From contig NZ_CP064795.1 of NCBI RefSeq assembly GCF_015644725.1, positions 3,594,501 to 3,658,500 of the forward strand: 64,000 nucleotides of DNA, in the 5' to 3' direction. Positions 1-7,342 of this stretch are shown here, piece after piece. How positions within the stretch are numbered: the stretch's first letter is position 1; each line of letters opens with the position of its first letter. This DNA comes from Salinimonas marina. GTDB lineage: Bacteria > Pseudomonadota > Gammaproteobacteria > Enterobacterales > Alteromonadaceae. The notes under the pieces were generated by a model. The model did not search any database and had not been told where the DNA came from. It was given only the letters and a program-made list of their open reading frames with translations. The translations under genes were made by a program, and so were the position numbers.

Positions 1-360
1 TGTAATCCTCCCAGACGACTTTACCAGCACTGCTTCAAACCGTTTTGGAACAAAAAGCCAATGGCTAATTACCGCAGGCTCTAAAGCCCGAGGGCCCCGG
101 CGCTCCCGCTTAGCCCGCAAGGTGGCGCAATGATGTAAAATACGATGTCCTGCTTTGTACAACACCAGCCCGCCTACCAATAGGACGACGGTATTGAGGC
201 TGTCGATACGACTGAGAATATCCACTACCCCCGCCACAAAAAACACTACCCCGGTTAAAAACAGTACAAAGCCCATCACGGTCAGGCCACTTTTTTGGTC
301 CGGCCGGGATTTTGGATACCCGGTAGCCTTGAATTGTTCACACACCATAGTCATGCTCAT
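1..360 (-). CDS. Hypothetical membrane protein, N-terminal part (runs off window start)
   Basis: An open reading frame on the minus strand begins with ATG at 360 (MSMTMVCEQFKATGYPK) and stays open for all 120 codons to the window edge, so its C-terminus is missing. Residues about 28-47 (GLTVMGFVLFLTGVVFFVAG) and 59-70 (LNTVVLLVGGLVLY) look like two membrane helices, followed by a basic arginine-rich stretch (LRAKRERRGPR). It is transcribed divergently from greB. I do not recognise the family. The overlapping plus-strand frame at 155-382 has no coding character. The membrane pattern and the uninterrupted frame make a real gene likely. Confidence 0.6.
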   Translation of the reverse strand, partial: MSMTMVCEQFKATGYPKSRPDQKSGLTVMGFVLFLTGVVFFVAGVVDILSRIDSLNTVVLLVGGLVLYKAGHRILHHCATLRAKRERRGPRALEPAVISHWLFVPKRFEAVLVKSSGRIT

Positions 361-523
361 ATTTTACGAGGTTAAGAGATAATCTTCTCTTTATCAGACC
401 GGTTCGCCACAGGAATGTTCCGCATTTCATTTGCTTCGCCTCTAAGCCAGCAAGCTTGATCCGGCAGCGTGGGCCACTTACTATCTTCTATCTAGTTGAA
501 TTACTAACATTTGGCAAATAATT

Positions 524-1009
524 GTGAAAACGCCGCTGGTGACCCGTAAGGGCTATTTAAAATTACGCGAAGAAATGGATTATCTGTGGCGTCAGGAACG
601 CCCTGAAGTAACCCGTAAAGTCACCTGGGCGGCCAGTTTGGGTGATCGCAGCGAAAATGCCGATTATCAGTACAACAAAAAACGCCTGCGGGAAATTGAC
701 CGGCGGGTGCGGTATCTACGCAAGTGTCTGGAATACTTAAAAGTTGTCGACTATAACCCGGAACAAGAAGGTAAGGTATTTTTTGGGGCCTGGGTCACTA
801 TTGAAAATGAACAGGATAAAACCCTGACCCTGCGCATTGTCGGGTACGATGAGATTTTTGGGCGCAATGATTATATCTCGGTCGATAGCCCCATGGCCCG
901 GGCACTGATTGGCAAAGCCGAAGATGACGAGGTGATCGTGACCACCGAAGCAGGTACCTTTGAATGGTGGATCACACGAATTTGGTATGACACCACCGAT
1001 AAAGCCTGA
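524..1009 (+). CDS. greB: Transcription elongation factor GreB
   Basis: GreB enters the RNA polymerase secondary channel and stimulates cleavage of backtracked transcripts. The 161-aa protein matches E. coli GreB almost residue for residue in its N-terminal coiled coil, including MKTPLVTR at the start and the tip motif GDRSENADYQYNKKR with its acidic residues, and in the FKBP-like C-terminal domain (VFFGAWV, VGYDEIFGRNDYIS, DSPMARAL). The start is a GTG at 524, chosen because the family N-terminus MKTPLV begins exactly there. It is followed by convergent arfB with a 24-bp gap. Confidence 0.97.
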   Translation: MKTPLVTRKGYLKLREEMDYLWRQERPEVTRKVTWAASLGDRSENADYQYNKKRLREIDRRVRYLRKCLEYLKVVDYNPEQEGKVFFGAWVTIENEQDKTLTLRIVGYDEIFGRNDYISVDSPMARALIGKAEDDEVIVTTEAGTFEWWITRIWYDTTDKA

Positions 1010-1033
1010 AACCATCCCCTTCAGCGTTCGACT

Positions 1034-1444
1034 CTATAGCACTTTTTTGCGCATATCTTTGCGTTGACTATGCTGTTTTTTGGCCTCCAGCCGGCGCCGT
1101 TTTGCGCCTTTGCTAATGCGGGTCGGCTTGCGTTTTTTTCGCTCTACCAGGGCGCTGGCGATCCATTCTTTCAACCGGTTTTCCGCATCCAGCCGGTTTT
1201 GCTCCTGCGTCCGGTAATTTTGGGCCTTGAGGACAAATACGCCTTCGGTCGTCACCCGGTTATCGTGTTTACTGAACAGGCGTTGTTTGATGTTGTCTGA
1301 CAACGAGGATGCCGCAATATCGAAGCGCAGATGAATGGCGCTATTGACCTTATTCACATTTTGCCCCCCGGCGCCCTGCGCCCGAATGGCAGTCATCTCT
1401 ACTTCATGGTCTTCTAACCGAATCGACGGCGTGATCACAATCAT
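1034..1444 (-). CDS. arfB: Alternative ribosome-rescue factor ArfB (YaeJ, peptidyl-tRNA hydrolase)
   Basis: ArfB is a release-factor-like hydrolase that frees ribosomes stalled on truncated mRNA. The 136-aa protein carries the catalytic GGQ motif in RAQGAGGQNVNKVNSAIHLR and the long basic C-terminal tail (KKRKPTRISKGAKRRRLEAK) that occupies the empty mRNA channel in the family. Length fits the E. coli protein (140 aa). It starts with ATG at 1444 (MIVITPS), which matches the family N-terminus MIVIS. It is convergent with greB. Confidence 0.96.
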   Translation of the reverse strand: MIVITPSIRLEDHEVEMTAIRAQGAGGQNVNKVNSAIHLRFDIAASSLSDNIKQRLFSKHDNRVTTEGVFVLKAQNYRTQEQNRLDAENRLKEWIASALVERKKRKPTRISKGAKRRRLEAKKQHSQRKDMRKKVL

Positions 1445-1575
1445 AACGGTTTCTGCTAACTCCTTACTGACAATGGCGGGGGGCGGCGCCTGAACAGTGC
1501 CCCATATTTGCTTTTATTACGCACTATGGCCGACTAAAGATGTCATTACCGCCAAAAGTCCTATAGATAAACCAT

Positions 1576-1592
1576 CAATATTCATAATATTG
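1576..1592. repeat. AT-rich perfect inverted repeat upstream of the Hpt-like gene
   Basis: CAATATT and AATATTG form perfect 7-bp arms around a CAT spacer, in an AT-rich stretch about 100 bp upstream of the Hpt-like gene and 130 bp upstream of arfB. It could be an operator or part of a promoter region. Nothing else is recognisable in the 247-bp gap between arfB and the next gene. Confidence 0.35.
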
Positions 1593-1691
1593 TATATACT
1601 TAATAAAATAATGTTTTGCCTGCACTGGTTGCACTGGGCAGCCGGCAATAAGCGCTGAAACATCTATATAGTTTTGTATGATAACTCATTT

Positions 1692-2042
1692 ATGACATTA
1701 CCCATGAACATGCAGGACCTCGAGCTTTATCAACGGCTGGATGGTAACAAGGAACTGGCGGAAAAGCTGATTGCCCGGTTTGCTACCAGTCTGCCTATTT
1801 TGATCGTGCGCCTGACGCTGGCCTTGAAAAACCAGGATAGCTTGCGGGCGGGCAGCCAGCTTACAATGTTAAAAGAAGTGGCCAGTGCATTGTCGGCACC
1901 GCACATTCTGCGAGCACTGACCGAACTTGAAACACAACTGCAGGGCACATCCTGTGTTCCGTCCCAGGACTGTATCAGTCGGGTCGAACACATTGCCGCC
2001 GATTTCAGTCGCCATCTGCACGCCTGTTCCCTTGGTAAGTAG
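1692..2042 (+). CDS. Hpt-domain-like protein lacking the phosphoacceptor histidine
   Basis: This small all-helical protein resembles histidine phosphotransfer (Hpt) domains: an N-terminal YQRLDGNKELAEKLIARF helix, then LTMLKEVASALSAPHILRAL, which aligns with the Hpt core HxxKG...L. The residue at the phosphoaccepting His position is Thr (LTMLKE, about residue 58) and the Gly after the conserved Lys is Glu. A phosphotransfer role is therefore unlikely; a docking or inhibitory role is conceivable. Start is uncertain: ATG 1692, 1704 and 1710 and an upstream TTG at 1674 are in frame, and none has a clear ribosome binding site. It stands alone between arfB and tex, with no kinase or regulator next to it. 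Confidence 0.7.
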   Translation: MTLPMNMQDLELYQRLDGNKELAEKLIARFATSLPILIVRLTLALKNQDSLRAGSQLTMLKEVASALSAPHILRALTELETQLQGTSCVPSQDCISRVEHIAADFSRHLHACSLGK

Positions 2043-2198
2043 TCCTGGTCAGATTTGACCACCAGATATTTTCACGGCCCCTTCTCCCAGCCGGCATCAA
2101 TGCTATACTGACCGCCACATTCATTCATCAGGACCAGGGCCACCGACACAGCGCATCGCTGATCACTGGCATGGTCAAACGAGCATCGCATTACCATT

Positions 2199-4526
2199 AT
2201 GATTATAAACACTCTTGCCAATGAGCTGTCGGTAAATTCGGCTCAGGTAGACGCCGCCGTATCCCTGCTGGACAGTGGCGCCACTGTGCCGTTTATTGCC
2301 CGCTACCGTAAAGAGGCCACCCAGGGCCTGGACGACACCCAGCTGCGTAATCTGGAACAACGCCTGACCTACCTGCGCGAACTGCAAGATCGCAAGCAGG
2401 TGATTCTTAAGTCGATTGAAGAACAGGGTAAACTGAGCGAAGCGCTGCAGGCACAGATTACCGATGCGGCCAGCAAGACCACCCTGGAAGACTTGTATTT
2501 GCCCTACAAGCCTCGTCGCCGTACCAAGGGCCAAATTGCCATTGAAGCTGGCCTTGAGCCCCTGGCGAACACCCTGTTTGAAGATCCGCAGCAAGATCCT
2601 GAGGCGCTGGCCGCCCGCTATCTGAATCCGGAACAAAAATTTGCTGACACCAAAGCCGTGCTCGAAGGGGCGCGCTTTATTTTGATGGAACGTTTTGCTG
2701 AAGACGCGGCGCTGCTGGGCAAAATCCGCCAGTACCTCACCGAACAGGCATTTATTGAAAGCTCGGTCATCATCGGTAAAGAAAAACAGGCGCAAAAATA
2801 CAAAGATTATTTTTCCCATGCCGAAAAGCTGAAGTCGGTGCCCTCGCATCGGGCCCTGGCGATGTTTCGTGGTCGTAATGAAGGCGTGCTGCAAATTCAG
2901 CTGAATGCCGATCCGCAACAGCAGGATTCCCAGGCGTCTTCCCACTGCGAACAGATTATCGCCCAGCATTATCAGATTATGCACCGGAACCGCCCGGCGG
3001 ATGATTTTATGCAGCAGGTAGTAAAATGGGCGTGGAAGATAAAAATCGCTCTGCATATGGAAACCGAGCTATTTAGCGGGCTGCGCGAACGTTCCGAAAC
3101 CGAAGCCATTAGCGTGTTTGCCAAAAATCTGCACGACCTGTTAATGGCGGCACCGGCGGGAGCAAAAACCACCATGGGCCTGGATCCGGGTTTACGCACC
3201 GGGGTAAAGGTCGCCATTGTGGATAAGACCGGCAAAGTGCTCAGCACCAATACTATTTTTCCCCATGCCCCGCAAAATGCATGGGATAAATCAGTACGCA
3301 CGCTGGCCAATCTGTGTAAGCAGCACAAGGTCGAGCTGATCAGTATTGGTAACGGCACCGGCTCTCGGGAAACCGATAAGCTGGTTTCTGAAATGCTCAA
3401 AAAAGAAGACACCGTCAAAGCCCAAAAAGTGATGGTCAGCGAGGCCGGTGCGTCGGTGTATTCCGCCTCCGAGCTGGCCTCAAAAGAGCTGCCGGATATG
3501 GACGTATCATTACGCGGTGCGGTATCTATTGCCCGCCGCTTACAGGATCCTCTGGCCGAACTGGTGAAGATTGAACCCAAAGCCATCGGGGTGGGCCAGT
3601 ATCAGCATGATGTAAGCCAAAGCCAGCTGGGCAAGTCGCTGGACCGGGTCATCGAAGATAGTGTAAACGCGGTGGGGGTAGACCTGAATATGGCCTCTCC
3701 GGCGCTGCTTAGTTATGTTTCGGGTTTGAACAAAACCCTGGCGCACAATATTGTACAGTACCGTGATACCCATGGTGCGTTTACTAACCGCAAAACCCTG
3801 CTTAAGGTAGATCGGCTGGGGCCCAAAGCCTTTGAACAGGCTGCCGGCTTCCTGCGTATTTATCAGGGCGATAACCCGCTGGATCAATCTGCAGTTCACC
3901 CGGAGTCCTACCAGGTTATCGATGCCATTACCGCCAAAGCGCAGGTGTCAGTGGAAGCCCTTATCGGTAATACCGAGCTGCTTAAGAGTTTAGATGCCGC
4001 GGCGTTTACCAGCGATAAATTCGGTCTGCCCACTGTGCGCGATATTTTGAGCGAGCTGGACAAGCCGGGACGGGATCCCCGTCCCGAATTTAAAACAGCC
4101 TCTTTCAAAGAAGGCGTGGAAACCATTGCTGATTTAACCGTGGGTATGATTTTAGAAGGTGTGGTGAGCAATGTGGCGAACTTCGGAGCATTTGTGGATG
4201 TAGGCGTGCATCAGGATGGTCTGGTGCATATCTCTGCGCTCACTGATAAATTTATCTCTGATCCACGAGAAGTGGTCAAAGCCGGCGATATTGTCAAAGT
4301 AAAGGTCATGGAAGTGGATGCCGACCGTAAGCGCATTTCTTTTTCGATGCGCCTGGATGACACACCTGGCGCGCCCAAACCCGCACGCCCGGCGGCCAAA
4401 AATGCAGGTAAAAAACCCAAAGGTGGCAATAAGCCCGCGGCCAAAGCTCAGCGTAGTAGTCAACCTGGTAATGGCGCGATGGGCAATGCCTTTGCCGACG
4501 CTTTTGCTAAAGCCAAGGACAAGTAA
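2199..4526 (+). CDS. tex: Tex family transcription accessory / S1 RNA-binding protein
   Basis: Tex (YhgF in E. coli) is a conserved nucleic-acid-binding protein linked to transcription. The 775-aa protein has the Tex N-terminal helical region ([20 protein letters not shown]), the YqgF-like RNase H-fold domain ([14 protein letters not shown], about residue 325), helix-hairpin-helix repeats ([20 protein letters not shown]), and an S1 domain at about residues 648-718 ([32 protein letters not shown]). The C-terminal tail is basic and Ala/Lys/Pro-rich. Start ATG 2199 puts the conserved N-terminus in register. It is convergent with the SprA-related gene, only 17 bp apart. Confidence 0.96.
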   Translation: MIINTLANELSVNSAQVDAAVSLLDSGATVPFIARYRKEATQGLDDTQLRNLEQRLTYLRELQDRKQVILKSIEEQGKLSEALQAQITDAASKTTLEDLYLPYKPRRRTKGQIAIEAGLEPLANTLFEDPQQDPEALAARYLNPEQKFADTKAVLEGARFILMERFAEDAALLGKIRQYLTEQAFIESSVIIGKEKQAQKYKDYFSHAEKLKSVPSHRALAMFRGRNEGVLQIQLNADPQQQDSQASSHCEQIIAQHYQIMHRNRPADDFMQQVVKWAWKIKIALHMETELFSGLRERSETEAISVFAKNLHDLLMAAPAGAKTTMGLDPGLRTGVKVAIVDKTGKVLSTNTIFPHAPQNAWDKSVRTLANLCKQHKVELISIGNGTGSRETDKLVSEMLKKEDTVKAQKVMVSEAGASVYSASELASKELPDMDVSLRGAVSIARRLQDPLAELVKIEPKAIGVGQYQHDVSQSQLGKSLDRVIEDSVNAVGVDLNMASPALLSYVSGLNKTLAHNIVQYRDTHGAFTNRKTLLKVDRLGPKAFEQAAGFLRIYQGDNPLDQSAVHPESYQVIDAITAKAQVSVEALIGNTELLKSLDAAAFTSDKFGLPTVRDILSELDKPGRDPRPEFKTASFKEGVETIADLTVGMILEGVVSNVANFGAFVDVGVHQDGLVHISALTDKFISDPREVVKAGDIVKVKVMEVDADRKRISFSMRLDDTPGAPKPARPAAKNAGKKPKGGNKPAAKAQRSSQPGNGAMGNAFADAFAKAKDK

Positions 4527-4543
4527 ACCACGGTAGTCAGGCT

Positions 4544-5404
4544 CTAGGCGCTGGCGGTAAAGCCGGCGTCAGTCCCTTGATAAGTATTGCGGTAAGTTTG
4601 CTGAATAAGCAGCCTCCGTGCCTGCATGCTGGTTTCATCATAATCAGCTGGACGCTCTGGTGAGATAGCCGCTGAGACGGCAGGGGTCAGGGTGTCTACC
4701 CATGCATCGATATCACTAAACATCCCGGCCCGCCGCTGGTTTTGCGGGTTGGCTGCCAGTTCACCAGCCAGGTCACTACGTGCTTGCTGCTCGGTAGCAG
4801 CCGCCTGCGCCGCCACTGTGCGATCCTGCATAGAGGGTTCGGCCGGGGCCAGCGCAGCGCGGCGTACCTGGCGCATTTTTTCAATGGTTTGCTGAGCCGT
4901 TGCGGCTTCGCTTACATCGATACTCACTTCGCCATCGGTTACATAACGTTGATTGTCCGGACCGGTGGTGTATTCATATTTCGGGGCCCCGGCGTACTGC
5001 CCCCCCGCCACGGCATGCGCCTGTTCATGGACCCGGACTTCCTGATCGCGCTGCTTCAGCGCCGCTATTTTTGCCTCCTTCGCCTGTTGTTGCTGACGCT
5101 GCTCGGCACTGTCACGGCCACTGCTTTGCTGACCGGCAGTGTCTGGCTCTGGTTGTTCGTTAGGTGTGTTTGCCTCGGCGCCAGGGTTGCTTTGCGGCTT
5201 GTCATAAGTCGCCGCTACCTGCTTTTGTAAGGAGGCGCGGGCTTGTTCACCCTCACTGCCCAGGCCTTTTTGGGCGTTATTTTTGTCGGACTCGGGGTTG
5301 GCAGGAATCGATTCGCGCAGCAGGTTGTCACGCCGCGCCGCTTCGGTGGCCATATTGGCCGTAGGCAACGCCAACGCAGTGGGAAGCGGCGTAACAATAT
5401 TCAT
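4544..5404 (-). CDS. SprA-related family protein, putative metalloprotease (CJM1_0395-like)
   Basis: A 286-aa protein of the SprA-related family (the PF12118 type). Its conserved core begins with QEVRVHEQAHAVAGGQYAGA, giving an HExxH-type zinc-binding motif (HEQAH, residues 126-130), and continues with YEYTTGPDNQRYVTDGEVS and RRAALAPAEPSMQDRTVAAQ. The N-terminal ~120 residues are low complexity (Gln, Ala, Pro, Glu), a pattern of a disordered region. The start at ATG 5404 (MNIVTPLP) is preferred over an upstream in-frame codon at 5446 that lies inside the preceding gene. It follows the mini rod-like gene by 4 bp, so the two are probably co-transcribed. Substrate unknown. Confidence 0.8.
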   Translation of the reverse strand: MNIVTPLPTALALPTANMATEAARRDNLLRESIPANPESDKNNAQKGLGSEGEQARASLQKQVAATYDKPQSNPGAEANTPNEQPEPDTAGQQSSGRDSAEQRQQQQAKEAKIAALKQRDQEVRVHEQAHAVAGGQYAGAPKYEYTTGPDNQRYVTDGEVSIDVSEAATAQQTIEKMRQVRRAALAPAEPSMQDRTVAAQAAATEQQARSDLAGELAANPQNQRRAGMFSDIDAWVDTLTPAVSAAISPERPADYDETSMQARRLLIQQTYRNTYQGTDAGFTASA

Positions 5405-5408
5405 CGTT

Positions 5409-5702
5409 TCAGGCCAGCGTATCGATAAGTCGGCCCAGGGTGTCATTGCTGACCTCTAAGACCCGGGCGGCAGCCTGCCCCTGCCTGTTGCTGTATTGCA
5501 GCGCGACTATATCGTCGGTAAGCCCCCCGGCTACCGGTCCGGTGGCAGCGACCGGCGCGGACGAACTGTCTGTAGCAGCGGACTGTCCGGTTTGCCGGGC
5601 AATATTGTGCGCCGCCTCAGACATCTCCTGTGAAGCGCTATCCAATGCCTGTCGTGCACTACCAAAGGCAGGCATGGCCATGGATGTTCCTAAACTGATC
5701 AC
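5409..5702 (-). CDS. Small protein resembling the two ends of a flagellar rod/hook protein
   Basis: A 97-aa protein. Its N-terminal SARQALDSASQEMSEAAHNI resembles the flagellar rod signature (ALxxAxxxxxxxAxNIAN), and its C-terminal ALQYSNRQGQAAARVLEVSN followed by DTLGRLIDTLA resembles the C-terminal helix of FlgB/FlgC/FlgG proteins (YxANAxVLKTxDEMLGTLLD). The middle is only about 30 Ala/Pro/Gly/Ser-rich residues, so the globular part of a true rod protein is absent. Start is GTG 5702, supported by AGGAGG eight bases upstream. It precedes the SprA-related gene by 4 bp. There are no flagellar genes nearby. Function unknown. Confidence 0.75.
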   Translation of the reverse strand: MISLGTSMAMPAFGSARQALDSASQEMSEAAHNIARQTGQSAATDSSSAPVAATGPVAGGLTDDIVALQYSNRQGQAAARVLEVSNDTLGRLIDTLA

Positions 5703-5795
5703 TACATCATCCTCCTGGTGGATGTGTAATTATTAACCAGCCTTTGCAAAATGTAAAAGTTTATCTGTGTTTGAGCCGGGTTGCCGCCACCGCTG

Positions 5796-6590
5796 CTAGG
5801 CCAGAAACTGGCGAATTACCTGCGCAGTCTGCTGAGGATGGGAAATAAAAGGCGCATGGGAGGCCTTAGATAGCACCACCGCATCGCAGGCTGGATGAAG
5901 GGCGCATAGGTGATCAATGGCACTGACCGGTACCAGACTGTCGAGCCGTCCGAAAATACGCAGGGTTGGCTGTTTAATCCGGGTAATGTCCTTCCGCAAA
6001 TCTTCGGTGGATAACAGTGACAGCGCGGCGGCTAAGGCAGGCTGTGACGGTTCCGGATAAGCGGCCATGGAGCTTTTGATGGTTTTGATGTCCTGGCGCG
6101 CCGAGATGCTGCCCATGGCCTGGATAGCCAGAAAACGTTCCAGCGTTTTTTTGTAGTCGTTGACCAAATCCTGCTCAAACTGATTCAGCAACTCAGGCGC
6201 GATCCCCGGCCAGCCCTGCCCTGCCACAAAACGCGCCGTGGACGCTACCGTGACCAATGCGCGCACCTGCTCAGGCGCAGTCAGAGCCAGTTGCTGGGCC
6301 ACCATACCGCCTAACGACCAGCCCACCACGGTGCTGTTTGACGGCAACATAGGTTGAATGGCGTCGGCCAGTCCGGCGATGGTGTATGAGGTGGGAGCAC
6401 GCTGATGGTTTTCACCAAACCCAGGCAAATCAATGGTGGTCACCCGAAAGTGCTCAGTTAACAAGGGCGCAAATTCGCTGAACACACCGCTGTTCATGCC
6501 CCAGCCATGCAAAAAAACCAGATCTTTTCCTGTGCCCTGGGTACGGGTGATAAGTGCAGGAGGATTGCTATTCTGTTCAGCCACAGTCAT
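5796..6590 (-). CDS. bioH: BioH, pimeloyl-ACP methyl ester carboxylesterase (alpha/beta hydrolase)
   Basis: BioH removes the methyl ester from pimeloyl-ACP methyl ester to end the first stage of biotin synthesis. The 264-aa protein has the alpha/beta hydrolase oxyanion motif FLHGWGMNS, the nucleophile elbow VVGWSLGGMVA (Ser92), a catalytic Asp in IFGRLDSLVP and a catalytic His in SHAPFISHP. Length and motifs match E. coli BioH (256 aa). Start ATG 6590 has AAGGA just upstream; a longer frame from 6743 would overlap comF and was rejected. It is divergent from comF with a 23-bp gap, the same bioH/comF (gntX) pairing seen in E. coli. Confidence 0.92.
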   Translation of the reverse strand: MTVAEQNSNPPALITRTQGTGKDLVFLHGWGMNSGVFSEFAPLLTEHFRVTTIDLPGFGENHQRAPTSYTIAGLADAIQPMLPSNSTVVGWSLGGMVAQQLALTAPEQVRALVTVASTARFVAGQGWPGIAPELLNQFEQDLVNDYKKTLERFLAIQAMGSISARQDIKTIKSSMAAYPEPSQPALAAALSLLSTEDLRKDITRIKQPTLRIFGRLDSLVPVSAIDHLCALHPACDAVVLSKASHAPFISHPQQTAQVIRQFLA

Positions 6591-6613
6591 GTCCTTAAAT
6601 ACACAATGAACCA

Positions 6614-7342
6614 ATGAGTATGAGAAACTTATGCCATCTTGCCTCACAAGCCTGGCTAAAACGTCTGTTGCCGGGGCAGTGTTGTTTGTTGTGTAAACAG
6701 CCCAGCCACATACCGGTGTGTAGCTACTGTGAGCATGATACACGTTTTTTTCAACATGATGGGCGCCCCATTAATTTATTATTACGCCCGGAAATAGCCC
6801 GGCATGTTCGTCATGCTCACTACACCGGCTTACTGGCCTGCGGTTATTATGAGTGGCCATTTGATACCCTGATCCCACGCTTTAAATTTAATCGGGATTT
6901 TCGCGGCGTTGACTCATTATGTCGGTGGTTGAACGGGCCTATCGGGCAATATCTTGAACACCAGGTCGCGAGTATGCGTCCGCAACTGTTGCTACCGGTG
7001 CCATTACGAGCGACAGGTTACTGGCAAAGACAGTTTAATCAGGCGCAGATAGTAGCTGAAGCCATTGCTAATAAATGGCACCTGGAAGTGGGTTACGGGT
7101 GGGCGCAGCGGGTGGCCGGAAAGCCGCAACATCAGCAAAACCGTACCCAACGATTGCTGAATTTGCGCCAGGCCTTCAACGTTAAGCCGCTGCCCAGGGT
7201 CCATTCAATCGCCATTGTGGATGATGTTATCACCACCGGCTGTACTGCCGATGCGTTGGCGGGATTACTACGACGCCAACATCCACACCTGCATATTCAG
7301 GTATGGACGCTGGCAGTCACCCGCTCACCACGAGCCCGTTAG
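6614..7342 (+). CDS. comF: ComF family phosphoribosyltransferase-like protein (GntX/ComF)
   Basis: The 242-aa protein has the ComF architecture: an N-terminal zinc-finger-like set of cysteines (CCLLCKQ...VCSYCE, about residues 23-41) and a C-terminal phosphoribosyltransferase fold with the PRPP-loop motif IAIVDDVITTGCTADAL. LLPVPL and RQFNQAQ(I/L)A-type signatures are also present. ComF proteins act in DNA uptake for natural transformation, and this window also holds the competence gene comM. The 3' end overlaps the convergent M14 peptidase gene by 4 bp. Confidence 0.92.
   Translation: MSMRNLCHLASQAWLKRLLPGQCCLLCKQPSHIPVCSYCEHDTRFFQHDGRPINLLLRPEIARHVRHAHYTGLLACGYYEWPFDTLIPRFKFNRDFRGVDSLCRWLNGPIGQYLEHQVASMRPQLLLPVPLRATGYWQRQFNQAQIVAEAIANKWHLEVGYGWAQRVAGKPQHQQNRTQRLLNLRQAFNVKPLPRVHSIAIVDDVITTGCTADALAGLLRRQHPHLHIQVWTLAVTRSPRAR

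Noticed and set aside
155..382. 75-codon plus-strand frame near the window start
   Set aside because: The composition is unlike a protein, and the opposite strand holds a continuous frame with membrane helices and a proper ATG.
2175..3056. Long open frame of 293 codons on the minus strand
   Set aside because: It lies wholly against tex, whose protein is unmistakable; the antisense product has no family features.
4692..5428. Several plus-strand frames opposite the SprA-related gene
   Set aside because: They lack family features and arise from the GC-rich, low-complexity coding sequence on the other strand.
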